Positions 21,916 to 30,664 of a stretch of 64,000 nt of DNA are shown here, piece by piece; the first letter of the stretch is position 1; each line of letters begins with the position of its first letter. This DNA comes from an uncultured Tolumonas sp. (GTDB taxonomy: Bacteria; Pseudomonadota; Gammaproteobacteria; Enterobacterales; Aeromonadaceae), in NCBI RefSeq assembly GCF_963556105.2, contig NZ_OY829948.1, positions 62,001 to 126,000 on the forward strand, read 5' to 3'. Position numbers and translations under genes: made by a program. A model generated the notes under the pieces. It did no database searches and was not told the origin of the DNA. It saw only the letters and a program-made list of their open reading frames with translations.

Positions 21916-21944
21916 GCCCGCCTTGTTCGCACGGCGGGCTTTTT
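21916..21944 (+). terminator. Rho-independent terminator of the small gene
   Basis: Stem gcccgcc (21916-21922) pairs with ggcgggc (21933-21939), followed by TTTTT. It lies between the 63-residue gene and glgX, so glgX needs its own promoter or readthrough. Confidence 0.9.
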
Positions 21945-21972
21945 ATTTTAATAGCACATCGCAGGAATACCC

Positions 21973-24048
21973 ATGGTTTCTGCCCCTAAAAAACTCTCCG
22001 CCGGACACTGCCGTCAGCTCGGTGCGACCCCTGAAGGCCATGGCACCAATTTCGCCATCTGGGGGCGGCTTGCCAAATCCATGGAGCTACTGCTGTTCCA
22101 TTCCGAAAAAGATGAACAACCAGACATCATCACCCTGTCGGAAGAGCAATACCGCTCGGGTTATTATTGGCATGTGCATGTCGCAGGCGTCACCGCCGGC
22201 CAGCTATATGCGTGGCGAGTCAAAGAGGCTTTTTCAAACGCACCGGGCACGCACTTTGACCCAGAAAAGGTGCTGTTAGACCCTTACGGGCAACGCATCG
22301 TGTTGTCGGAAAATTATGGTCGCCAGCTCTCTGCAAAACCCGGCAGTAATCTGCACTGTTGCGCCAAAAACGCAGTGGTCGACTTACGGCATTATGATTG
22401 GGAAGATGATCATTATCCCCGCCATCCCCTTTCTCGCTCGGTGATTTATGAAATGCATGTTGGGGGGTTCACCAAAGATCCGTCATCCGGTTTACCTGAT
22501 TTTTTGCGAGGCACCTATGCCGGCGTGATCAGCAAAATCCCCTATTTGCAGGAATTAGGCATTACTGCTGTCGAATTACTACCGATTTTTCAGTTTGACC
22601 CGCAAGATGCCCGGCCGGGAAAAAGTAATTATTGGGGTTACAGCCCGATGGGATTTTTTGCGCCGCATGCAGAATATGCCAGCGTTGGCTCACATCTGGG
22701 TGTGTTAACTGAATTTCGTGACATGGTGAAAGCGCTGCACAAAGCCAATATCGAAGTCATTCTCGATGTTGTCTACAACCATACCGCAGAAGGTGGCGAT
22801 GATGGCCCCGTGATCTGTTTTCGCGGGCTGGATAACGATGCGTTTTATACGCTGGATGAACATTATCGCAGCACCAATTATTCCGGCTGTGGTAACACGT
22901 TAGATGCCTCGCATCCGATGACCAAAAAAATGATCACCGATAGCCTGCGTTTCTGGCGCGAAGAGATGCATGTTGATGGTTTTCGCTTTGACTTAGCCGC
23001 TATTTTATCCCGCGATAGTTATGGGCAACCGATGAGTGATCCACCGACGATACGCACGATTGATAACGCCTACTCACTCGCAGACGCCAAACTCTTTGCT
23101 GAAGCCTGGGATGCTGGCGGACTATATCTGGTTGGGAAAATGGTAGGTGATCGCTGGCGGGAATGGAATGGCCGCTTTCGCGATGACGTACGCCGGTTTA
23201 TTAAAGGCGATGATGGCATGGTTTCAGCTTTCGCTACACGGCTAATTGGTAGCCCTGATATCTATCACCCGCAATATACCGACCCCTATAAAAGCCTGAA
23301 TTTTATTACCTGTCATGATGGTTTTACCTTGTGGGATCTGGTCAGTTACAACCAAAAACACAATGAAGAAAATGGGGAAAATAATCGTGACGGCAATAAT
23401 GATAATTACAGCTGGAATCATGGTGTTGAAGGCCAAACCGATGACCCGCAAATTAATGCGTTACGTTTACGTCAGGTAAAAAACTTTTTTATCATCAATC
23501 TGTTATCGGGAGGCACCCCGATGATACAAATGGGTGATGAAACACTGAGAACTCAGTCTGGTAATAACAATGTCTATTGTCAGGATAACCCAACCAGTTG
23601 GTTAAACTGGCAACCGGGGTTGCACGGTCGTGAAATGCTACGTTTTGTGAAGGAATTAATGCGCTATCGTTCGATCTTAAAAGAAGAACCACGCGCATTT
23701 TTCTCACTGGCAAAAGCACTGGAATACGCCAAGATAGATTGGCATGGCGTGCAACCATTTCAACCAGACTGGAGCGACGCTTCGCATGCGCTGGGCTTAA
23801 CTGCTTATGACCCAGGCAACAAAGCCGATGTTTACGCTTTTTTTAATGCTTGGTGGAAACCACTGACCGTAACCTTGCCTGCGCCACCGCATTATCCACA
23901 AGGGCGCTGGAAACGAGTGTGCGATACCGGGTTGTTGCCACCCGCAGATATTACGCCATTAGGCTGTGAATACACTGAAGTGCTGACGGCTGAATATCAG
24001 ACCGAGCCACACTCGGTGGTGGTATTGGTTTGTGTGCGTAATAGCTAA
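21973..24048 (+). CDS. glgX: Glycogen debranching enzyme GlgX (isoamylase type)
   Basis: GH13 enzyme that hydrolyses alpha-1,6 branches of phosphorylase-limit glycogen. It has an N-terminal CBM48-type domain (about residues 10-100) and a catalytic barrel with the expected nucleophile D340 in DGFRFDL, acid/base E377 in FAEAWDAGG and D449 in TCHDGFTL, followed by the GlgX-typical NEENGENNRDG. At 691 residues it is slightly longer than E. coli GlgX. AGGA precedes the ATG by six bases. It complements glgP upstream for glycogen breakdown. Confidence 0.95.
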   Translation: MVSAPKKLSAGHCRQLGATPEGHGTNFAIWGRLAKSMELLLFHSEKDEQPDIITLSEEQYRSGYYWHVHVAGVTAGQLYAWRVKEAFSNAPGTHFDPEKVLLDPYGQRIVLSENYGRQLSAKPGSNLHCCAKNAVVDLRHYDWEDDHYPRHPLSRSVIYEMHVGGFTKDPSSGLPDFLRGTYAGVISKIPYLQELGITAVELLPIFQFDPQDARPGKSNYWGYSPMGFFAPHAEYASVGSHLGVLTEFRDMVKALHKANIEVILDVVYNHTAEGGDDGPVICFRGLDNDAFYTLDEHYRSTNYSGCGNTLDASHPMTKKMITDSLRFWREEMHVDGFRFDLAAILSRDSYGQPMSDPPTIRTIDNAYSLADAKLFAEAWDAGGLYLVGKMVGDRWREWNGRFRDDVRRFIKGDDGMVSAFATRLIGSPDIYHPQYTDPYKSLNFITCHDGFTLWDLVSYNQKHNEENGENNRDGNNDNYSWNHGVEGQTDDPQINALRLRQVKNFFIINLLSGGTPMIQMGDETLRTQSGNNNVYCQDNPTSWLNWQPGLHGREMLRFVKELMRYRSILKEEPRAFFSLAKALEYAKIDWHGVQPFQPDWSDASHALGLTAYDPGNKADVYAFFNAWWKPLTVTLPAPPHYPQGRWKRVCDTGLLPPADITPLGCEYTEVLTAEYQTEPHSVVVLVCVRNS

Positions 24049-24058
24049 TTTATGCCAT

Positions 24059-24086
24059 AAAAAAAGCGGCCTCAGAAAGAGGCCGC
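24059..24086 (-). terminator. Rho-independent terminator of the efflux operon
   Basis: Perfect eight-base stem gcggcctc (24066-24073)/gaggccgc (24079-24086) with a run of seven Ts on the minus strand. The hairpin also lies 17 bases past the glgX stop, but on the plus strand it is followed by AAAA, so it serves mainly the minus-strand operon. Confidence 0.9.
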
Positions 24087-24115
24087 AAAACATTCCACCA
24101 ATAAAGGAAAGATGA

Positions 24116-25657
24116 CTAATGAACGGCGGATGTATCCACTATTTTGGTTGGCCTTGGTGCCAGCCAGATAGCAAATGCGGCGATAGTAAATAACACGGCG
24201 ATAGCCATAAAAATTTTGTTCGTGGCAACCATGACGCTTTGTCCTTGCAGCATCCAATCCATGATGCCACGAGCTTGATCAACCACCATGCCTGATCCGG
24301 TCATCGCATCGGTCGCCGCACCAGATTGATCGGTTAACCCCGATAACTCAGCATGCACATAACGGGTCTGATTTTCCCATGAAGTGTTTACCATCGAAGT
24401 AGCAAATGCTCCCGATAAGGTTCGGATAAAATTCATCAAACCGGCTGCCGACTCCATTTCCCGATCAAGCACACAACCCAATGCCAATCCGGTCAGGGGA
24501 ACAAAAAACAGCGGCATGCCGATCCCCTGGAATAACATCGGCAAACTGATTTGCCAGAAGGTCATGTCCATGTTGGCGTTGCTGCGATAGAGCGTCCACA
24601 TACCCAGCCAGAGCACGCCCATAAACACCAGTGGCCGCGGATCCATCTTGGTTGCCAGATTGGCAATTGCTGGCGCTAAAAAAACGGCCAGAATCCCCAT
24701 CATTGCTGTTGAGTAACCGGCAATAGTGGCGGTATACCCCATGTAGATCTGTAACCAAAGCGGCGTTAACACGGTAATACCAAAGAAAGCACCAAAGCCC
24801 AGCGAAAGCGTTAACATGCTGGTTGCATAACCACGATGGCGGAACACTTTCAGATCCACCACCGGATTGCGCGCGGTTAGTTCCCAGATCAGAAATGCCG
24901 CAAAACCAATCAGCGCCACAATGCCTAAAATCACAATGCGGTTTGATGCAAACCAGTCATGATCCTTGCCTTCATCCAGCATGATTTGCAGTGCGGCCAC
25001 CCACACCACCAGCAATACCAACCCGACGATATCCATACGTGATTTGGCGGTTTTGGTTTCAAATTGCTGTAGCAATTTCCAGCACAACACACCGGCGACA
25101 ATGGCAAACGGGGCTTTGACAAAGAAGATGTAAGGCCAGCTCAATTGATCACAAAGAATACCACCCAGAATTGGCCCCATGATTGGTGCCACCAGCGTGG
25201 TCATACTCCAGATCCCGATCGCGGCATGTTTTTTCTCTTTCGGAAATATTCGCATCATCAGCGTCTGTGACAATGGCATCAGCGGGCCACCGGAAAAACC
25301 CAGAAAGACGCGGAATAACACCAGCATATTCATGCTGGTTGCCATGCCACACAGGGCAGAAAAAACACCAAACATGATCAGGCAAGTGACAAACACGCGC
25401 ATGGAACCAAAACGCGAAGCCAGCCAGCCCGTTAGCGGTACAGAGATCGCTTCAGCCACCGCATATGAGGTGATGACATAGGTACCCTGACTGGTTGAAG
25501 TGCCCAGACTACCGGCAATATTAGATACCGACACGTTAGCAATGGTGGTATCCAATATCGCCAGGAAATTAGCGGTAGCCAATAAAATGGCCCCCAATGC
25601 TAATTTCCCACCGGATAACGGCTGCGGGAAATTTTCAATCGATGGTGAATGGCTCAT
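24116..25657 (-). CDS. emrB: DHA2-family MFS drug efflux transporter (EmrB-like)
   Basis: Inner-membrane proton-drug antiporter of 513 residues with the 14 hydrophobic segments expected for EmrB/QacA. Conserved family sequences include LDTTIANVSVSNIAGSL in helix 1 and GPILGGILCDQLSWPYIFF in the motif-C region. It is the third gene of a tripartite set, 11 bases after the EmrA-like gene. With the adaptor and outer-membrane channel it should expel hydrophobic toxic compounds directly out of the cell. Substrate unknown; the symbol reflects family only. Confidence 0.9.
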   Translation of the reverse strand: MSHSPSIENFPQPLSGGKLALGAILLATANFLAILDTTIANVSVSNIAGSLGTSTSQGTYVITSYAVAEAISVPLTGWLASRFGSMRVFVTCLIMFGVFSALCGMATSMNMLVLFRVFLGFSGGPLMPLSQTLMMRIFPKEKKHAAIGIWSMTTLVAPIMGPILGGILCDQLSWPYIFFVKAPFAIVAGVLCWKLLQQFETKTAKSRMDIVGLVLLVVWVAALQIMLDEGKDHDWFASNRIVILGIVALIGFAAFLIWELTARNPVVDLKVFRHRGYATSMLTLSLGFGAFFGITVLTPLWLQIYMGYTATIAGYSTAMMGILAVFLAPAIANLATKMDPRPLVFMGVLWLGMWTLYRSNANMDMTFWQISLPMLFQGIGMPLFFVPLTGLALGCVLDREMESAAGLMNFIRTLSGAFATSMVNTSWENQTRYVHAELSGLTDQSGAATDAMTGSGMVVDQARGIMDWMLQGQSVMVATNKIFMAIAVLFTIAAFAIWLAPRPTKIVDTSAVH

Positions 25658-25668
25658 CGCTGACCGCC

Positions 25669-26877
25669 TTAACCCTGAGAATTAGCCGATGGCACTTTGT
25701 GTTCCGCAACAGCCTGTGTCACTTGTGCAGCAGAAGTGTCAATGGTCGCTTCCATCGATAATCCGACCTGCAGTGGGCGATGTTTCATCTCATTGGCATC
25801 GAGCGTGATACGAACCGGCAGACGCTGAACGACTTTGATCCAGTTGCCCGTTGCATTTTGTGCCGGGATCATCGAAAACGCAGAACCAGTCCCCCCCGAC
25901 AAGCCACTCACTGTGCCGTGATACACCACTTTGTCACCATAAATATCAGCAGTAACTTCTACTGGCTGACCAATTTTCACATTGCGTAATTCCACTTCTT
26001 TGAAATTGGCATCAACGTGAATATTTTGTGTCGGCACCACGCTCAGCAAAGGAGCGCCGATCTGCACACGACGGCCAATTTGTACCTGACGTTTTGCAAT
26101 CGTGCCATCGACAGGCGCTTTGATGACGGTACGTTCCAGATCAATTTGTGCCTGTTCATAACGGGCTTTCGCCAACAGCACTTCCGGGTTGGTTTCCACA
26201 GTCGTATCCACTGTCAGCGCTGCATTCGCTTTCTTTGAACCAATGGTGGATAGACGATTCGCGCTGCTTTGTGCCGCTGCCGCACGGGCTGCACTCAGAT
26301 TAGCCTGAGCTTGGGCTAAGCCATTTTTTGCATTCGTCAGCTCTTCACCCGACACGGAACCAGAAGCAGACAATGCCTGACGACGTTGCAGATCAACCTG
26401 GGCACGATTCAAATCAGCTTGTGCAGCTTCCAGTTGGGCCTGCGCTCGTTTTTCATCCGCTTCGCGTGCCTTAACTTGGGCAGACAATCCTTCATCATTA
26501 GCCAGATAACTGTGAACCCGACGTTTTGCCAGCCCCAGATCTGCCGCCGCTTGCGCCAACGCTAAACGTGCATCGGTGTCATCTAACACAACCAATACAT
26601 CGCCTTTTTTCACTTGCTGCGTATCTACCACGTTGACGGCTTTGACGATACCACCAACGGCCGGCGTCACTTCTGCCAACTCAACCGCGGTATAGGCGTT
26701 ATCCGTCGACACGTAACTGGAAGCAAAGAAATACCAATAACAGCCATAACCCGCACCAGCCAATGCAATAGCAGCCGCAAGACCGATAAAGCCTTTTTTA
26801 CGAGATGCCCCCGCACGCGATGCATCAAACTCATCGTCAAATTGGTCCATCGTGGTATCTGAATTCATCTGAGTCAT
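25669..26877 (-). CDS. emrA: HlyD/EmrA-family membrane fusion protein
   Basis: Periplasmic adaptor of 402 residues. One N-terminal membrane helix (about residues 28-50, AAAIALAGAGYGCYWYFF) anchors it. A biotinyl-lipoyl-like half (ELAEVTPAVGGIVKAV), a long alanine/glutamine-rich helical hairpin (about residues 105-215) and the second lipoyl half (ERTVIKAPVDGTIAKR) follow in order. GGAA precedes the ATG. It lies between the outer-membrane channel gene and the emrB-like transporter gene. Confidence 0.92.
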   Translation of the reverse strand: MTQMNSDTTMDQFDDEFDASRAGASRKKGFIGLAAAIALAGAGYGCYWYFFASSYVSTDNAYTAVELAEVTPAVGGIVKAVNVVDTQQVKKGDVLVVLDDTDARLALAQAAADLGLAKRRVHSYLANDEGLSAQVKAREADEKRAQAQLEAAQADLNRAQVDLQRRQALSASGSVSGEELTNAKNGLAQAQANLSAARAAAAQSSANRLSTIGSKKANAALTVDTTVETNPEVLLAKARYEQAQIDLERTVIKAPVDGTIAKRQVQIGRRVQIGAPLLSVVPTQNIHVDANFKEVELRNVKIGQPVEVTADIYGDKVVYHGTVSGLSGGTGSAFSMIPAQNATGNWIKVVQRLPVRITLDANEMKHRPLQVGLSMEATIDTSAAQVTQAVAEHKVPSANSQG

Positions 26878-26897
26878 TTTAAAATTCCTGTATTAAA

Positions 26898-28349
26898 TCA
26901 AGACTGGGCAGCCTGATAACCGCCGCCTAACGCGTGGATCAACGCAACATCAAGAGAGAACGCGCGTGATTGCAAATTCACCAAAGCCCGCTGGCTACCC
27001 AACAACGCATCTTCTGCCGCCAGCACATCAAGGTAAGTGGCTAACCCACCGCGATAACGGTTATTCGCGATCTGATAGGCATCTTGGGCGGCATTTACGG
27101 CATCTTGTGTTTTCTGCAAACGGCCATTTAAGGCTTTAGAGCTGGTCACCACATCAGCAACTTCATGAAACGCTTGCGTCACTGTGGCGTTGTAGTTCGC
27201 CACCGACTCTTCATAGCTGGCTTGTGCTGTAGTGAGCTGCCCTTGCAGACGCCCTCCGGTAAACAACGGCAGATAGATCGCCGGGCCAATACTGCCGGCA
27301 TCGTTACCCGACTTAGTCAGATTGTTCAGGCCAAATGATTGGTAACCGATAAAAGAGGAAATACTGACATCCGGATAAAACTGCGCTTTAGCAATGCCGA
27401 TCCGTTTTGCAGCAGATTCCGCGCGCCAGCGTGATGCAGTGACATCCGGGCGATGACCTAACAGACCAATACCCGCCTCTTTCGGCAAACCAAACGTTTG
27501 TTGTAATTTGACGTTTGGACGTGAAATCGTGATACCACGATCCGGGCCTTTGCCTAACAACGCGGCCAGAGCATTTTTCTGCAAGGCGATAGATTCGTCG
27601 ATATTCAGTAATTCGGCTTCCGCATTGGCAGACAAGGCTTCGGCCTGACGCACCGCGCCTCGTGTTTCCAGCCCATTACTAAAGCGTTGTTGCAGTAACG
27701 AGACTGTTTTTTTACGAATATCTAAGGCGGTAACAGCTGTATCTCTGTTGGCATATAAACGGGCCAGCTCGGCATAACTCTGCACTAATGAGGTTGAAAG
27801 CATTAAATTTGCAGCAGCACTTTCAGCCTGCGCGGCGGCAAAATCCGAAGTCGCCGCCGCAACGGCTGCTTTGTTTTTGCCCCAAAAATCGAAGTCATAA
27901 CTAAAATTCAGCGTGGCAGAGCCGTAATCATTCCAGTTTTGCGGTGGCGCATACGCCTGATATTGATAACTGACCTTGGTTTCCGAAGCCGATAACGCCA
28001 TGCCCGCTTGTATATAACGAGCGGCACCGGCTTGTTGTGCCATCCCTTCTGCGCTTTGCAATCGGGCCGCTGCTGCTTTTAATGAAGGAGAATCATGAAT
28101 GGCTTCATCTACCATCACATTTAACTGAGCGTCGTTATATCGCATCCACCATTTGTTCTCTGGCCAAGCAACTTTATTGTCGGACTGAAAGGCGTGGTCT
28201 GATGAATAAGCGGTTGCCGCTTTAGGGGCAGATAAATTCTGATCCGGAGCATGAGCACAAGCACTTAACACCAGAACACTGATGGGAAGCAAAGAAAACT
28301 GACGCCAATTTTCTACTCTGAGTAATCGTGAAGCGTGTTGTATTTTCAC
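26898..28349 (-). CDS. NodT/TolC-type outer-membrane efflux lipoprotein
   Basis: Outer-membrane factor that completes the efflux pump. A lipobox VLSAC about 30 residues from the start marks it as a lipoprotein, and two OEP repeats follow with long coiled segments rich in Ala and Gln. The start is placed at GTG 28349 (GGGG upstream); a TTG at 28367 is possible. It is the first gene of the operon, divergent from the TetR gene, so regulation by that repressor is likely. Confidence 0.9.
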   Translation of the reverse strand: MKIQHASRLLRVENWRQFSLLPISVLVLSACAHAPDQNLSAPKAATAYSSDHAFQSDNKVAWPENKWWMRYNDAQLNVMVDEAIHDSPSLKAAAARLQSAEGMAQQAGAARYIQAGMALSASETKVSYQYQAYAPPQNWNDYGSATLNFSYDFDFWGKNKAAVAAATSDFAAAQAESAAANLMLSTSLVQSYAELARLYANRDTAVTALDIRKKTVSLLQQRFSNGLETRGAVRQAEALSANAEAELLNIDESIALQKNALAALLGKGPDRGITISRPNVKLQQTFGLPKEAGIGLLGHRPDVTASRWRAESAAKRIGIAKAQFYPDVSISSFIGYQSFGLNNLTKSGNDAGSIGPAIYLPLFTGGRLQGQLTTAQASYEESVANYNATVTQAFHEVADVVTSSKALNGRLQKTQDAVNAAQDAYQIANNRYRGGLATYLDVLAAEDALLGSQRALVNLQSRAFSLDVALIHALGGGYQAAQS

Positions 28350-28376
28350 TCTGGAACCCCATAACAATACCGTACG

Positions 28377-28423
28377 GTTCAGTTATAACCTTGACAGCCT
28401 TCTCTCGTCAAGTAAAACTGAAC
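28377..28423. promoter_or_regulatory. Face-to-face promoters with nested dyad operator (efflux operon / tetR)
   Basis: Minus strand: TTGACG (28411-28406), 17 bases, TTATAA (28388-28383) is a near-consensus promoter for the efflux operon. Plus strand: TTGACA (28391-28396), 16 bases, TAAAAC (28413-28418) fits tetR. Two concentric inverted repeats share a centre near 28400: gttcagtt/aactgaac (28377-28384, 28416-28423) and cttgac/gtcaag (28390-28395, 28407-28412). A TetR dimer bound here would cover both promoters. The promoters and dyads are seen; binding by the neighbouring regulator is inferred. Confidence 0.65.
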
Positions 28424-28450
28424 GGGTAAGTTCATTCATGGTAAGAGCAT

Positions 28451-29071
28451 ATGCGGGTCAAAAGTGAAGCACGTCGGCAAGCCATCATCGATGTTGCTAA
28501 AGAAGCGTTTTGTCGACAGGGGTTTGAAGCTACGTCGATGTCAGAAATTGCCAGTCGGGTTGGTGGCTCGAAAGCCACGCTGTATAACTATTTCCGTTCC
28601 AAAGAAGAAATATTCATTGCTGTGATGGAGTCTTCCGCTACCGAACGAATTGCCGAAGCATTCAAAATACTGGAAGAAAATACCAACATCCGCTTCACCT
28701 TAGTGGACTTTGGTATGCACTATTTGAAGTCCATCATCTCGCCAGACATAGTGGCTATCCGACGGATGGCCATTAATGAAGCTGAACGTTCAGATATCGG
28801 TCGTCATTTCTATGAAAACGGGCCGAAAAAAGGCTGGTTACTGCTCAACCACTATCTGCAAAAACAAGTCGGGCAAAATGTACTGGTACCCTGTGATGTC
28901 TGGGTTTGCGCCATGCATTTAAAAGCACTGCTTGAATCAGAAGTTGTGGAACAACATGCATTGGGTGTTATAAAAGAAATAGACGATACGCAGCTAAAAA
29001 ACGTGGTCACACGGGCTGTTTCTGTTTTTCTCAAAGCCTATCAGGCTCAGGATAAGAACAATGTAGAATAG
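28451..29071 (+). CDS. TetR/AcrR-family transcriptional regulator
   Basis: 206 residues. The N-terminal helix-turn-helix is typical of the family (EATSMSEIASRVGGSKATLYNYF at about residues 26-48, the last part being the recognition helix). The C-terminal ligand-binding domain has no recognisable specificity. It is divergent from the efflux operon across about 100 bases, the standard arrangement for a local repressor released by the pump's substrate. Confidence 0.92.
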   Translation: MRVKSEARRQAIIDVAKEAFCRQGFEATSMSEIASRVGGSKATLYNYFRSKEEIFIAVMESSATERIAEAFKILEENTNIRFTLVDFGMHYLKSIISPDIVAIRRMAINEAERSDIGRHFYENGPKKGWLLLNHYLQKQVGQNVLVPCDVWVCAMHLKALLESEVVEQHALGVIKEIDDTQLKNVVTRAVSVFLKAYQAQDKNNVE

Positions 29072-29133
29072 ATGAAAATCATCAGTACTGTGTTCTAATA
29101 TTATAAAGTGGGACTGATGACAGGAGATCTCTC

Positions 29134-29658
29134 ATGCAATTTCCCTTAAACAAAAAATGGCCGCTGTTCTTGTGCATTGCCGTCTTTATTGCTTCAGGCC
29201 CTGCGTTTGCCGATAAGCCGGACTGGAATGACAAGAAAATGGATAACCCATTGGAGTGGCGCAAGAATAAAAACAAACAGCACAACGATAGAATTGAAAG
29301 AGGCATCGATCGGGATCAAATCCGCGGCGAAGAAAGATCGGTTAATATTTATTTCAATACACATCATCGTGATGTGGTGCGTCGCTATTATGATGACAGC
29401 TTCCATTCAGACCGATGCCCTCCTGGCCTAGCGAAAAAGCACAATGGTTGTGTACCACCAGGGATCGCCAAGAAATGGCATGTAGGCCGCCCATTACCGA
29501 GCGATGTCATTTATTACGATTTACCACCACAGCTTGTTATTAGCCTTGGTGTACCACCCGCAGGGCAAAAATACGTCCGCGTCGCGGGCGACATTCTGTT
29601 GATCACCGTAGGTACCAGTATGGTTCTCGATGCCATACAAGATCTGAATCGTCTGTAA
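29134..29658 (+). CDS. RcnB-like periplasmic protein
   Basis: 174 residues with a clear signal peptide (MQFPLNKKWPLFLCIAVFIA, cleavage after AFA near residue 26). The mature protein is basic and hydrophilic, with two similar segments, CPPGLAKKHNGC and VPPGIAKKW, and then a C-terminal domain with PPAGQKYVRVAGDILLI that matches the RcnB family. RcnB in E. coli helps nickel and cobalt homeostasis, and CigR is a related protein. AGGAG precedes the start. No rcnA exporter or metal regulator is nearby, so metal involvement is only by family. Confidence 0.8.
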   Translation: MQFPLNKKWPLFLCIAVFIASGPAFADKPDWNDKKMDNPLEWRKNKNKQHNDRIERGIDRDQIRGEERSVNIYFNTHHRDVVRRYYDDSFHSDRCPPGLAKKHNGCVPPGIAKKWHVGRPLPSDVIYYDLPPQLVISLGVPPAGQKYVRVAGDILLITVGTSMVLDAIQDLNRL

Positions 29659-29664
29659 ACACAA

Positions 29665-29695
29665 AGCCCGCATCAACTATGGTGCGGGCTTTTTA
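29665..29695 (+). terminator. Rho-independent terminator of the RcnB-like gene
   Basis: Stem agcccgcatc (29665-29674) pairs with ggtgcgggct (29681-29690), with one G-U, followed by TTTTT. Confidence 0.9.
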
Positions 29696-29723
29696 TTTCT
29701 CTCTCGCGATCATCTGATCCGCG

Positions 29724-30599
29724 TTATTTTTTCTTTTTGGGTATCGGCCTAATGGTTAGTGTAGCCCCTACCGACGCTATCATAATCGCGAACATACCAC
29801 CCCATTGTTGCAACGTCAGATGTTCCTGCAAAATGATCAAACCGGAGAAAGCCCCTACTGCAGGCTCTAAACTCATCAACGTGCCAAATGTACGGGAAGG
29901 AATACGCCGTAGTGCCATCATTTCCAGTGAAAAAGGTAACGCGGTTGATAAGATGCCCACACCAAGCGCAATCGGTAAAATCGACCACTGGAATAACGCC
30001 AAACCATTCTGCGCAATGCCGATCGGACAAAAGAAACTCGCCGCAATCAAGGTGCCCATAGCCACAGTTGATTGACCATTTTTGATGCCGGCTTTTTTTC
30101 CGTACACAATATACAAAGCCCAACATGCGCCAGCACTGATCGCAAACAGGGCCCCTTTCAGATTAATATCGGCACTACTTGCGGTGATCGGTAACAACAC
30201 TAATAGCCCGAGCACAGCCAAAACAATCCATAAAAAATCGACCGGACGACGGGAAGACAAAATAGCAACCGATAACGGACCGGTAAACTCCAGCGCAACC
30301 GCAATACCGAGTGGTAAGGTTTTTATCGATTGATAAAACAGGAAATTCATTCCGCCCAACACCAAGCCGTACACCAACAATGGCAATAAGCCACCTCGCG
30401 TCACTGACGTGCGCCAGGGTTGATAAATTAGCGATAAAACTAATGCGCCAAATCCTAAACGCAACGATGTCGCACCTTCCGCGCCAACCAACGGGAACAG
30501 CAATTTCGCCAATGAAGCTCCGCTTTGCACAGAAATCATCGCAATAATAATTAAACAAACAGGCAGTAAAACAGATGATTTATCAGACGTACCAGACAT
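29724..30599 (-). CDS. rhtA: Threonine/homoserine exporter RhtA (EamA family)
   Basis: Inner-membrane exporter of 291 residues with ten hydrophobic segments in two EamA repeats. Long stretches match E. coli RhtA closely, for example GIAVALEFTGPL, SSRRPVDF, GACWALYIVYGK and ILSTALPFSLEM. The length and N-terminus also align with E. coli. It follows carAB on the same strand, but its ATG lies directly at the end of a strong terminator and has no visible Shine-Dalgarno, so how it is transcribed and translated is unclear. Confidence 0.9.
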   Translation of the reverse strand: MSGTSDKSSVLLPVCLIIIAMISVQSGASLAKLLFPLVGAEGATSLRLGFGALVLSLIYQPWRTSVTRGGLLPLLVYGLVLGGMNFLFYQSIKTLPLGIAVALEFTGPLSVAILSSRRPVDFLWIVLAVLGLLVLLPITASSADINLKGALFAISAGACWALYIVYGKKAGIKNGQSTVAMGTLIAASFFCPIGIAQNGLALFQWSILPIALGVGILSTALPFSLEMMALRRIPSRTFGTLMSLEPAVGAFSGLIILQEHLTLQQWGGMFAIMIASVGATLTIRPIPKKKK

Positions 30600-30600
30600 G

Positions 30601-30639
30601 AAAAAAGCCCAAAAAAAGAAACCCGCATAGTGCGGGCTT
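30601..30639 (-). terminator. Compound terminator between carB and rhtA
   Basis: On the minus strand the hairpin cccgca-cta-tgcggg (30636-30622) is followed by TTTCTTTTTTT. An alternative outer stem pairs aagccc (30639-30634) with gggctt (30610-30605) and ends in TTTTTT at 30606-30601. The two share bases, so they are mutually exclusive. The second T-tract ends two bases before the rhtA ATG. Confidence 0.8.
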
Positions 30640-30664
30640 CTATTATTAAGCAGTTACAGCAGAA

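Noticed and set aside
24059-24086. Terminator for glgX on the plus strand
   Set aside because: The hairpin is followed by As, not Ts, on the plus strand; the T-run is on the minus strand for the efflux operon.
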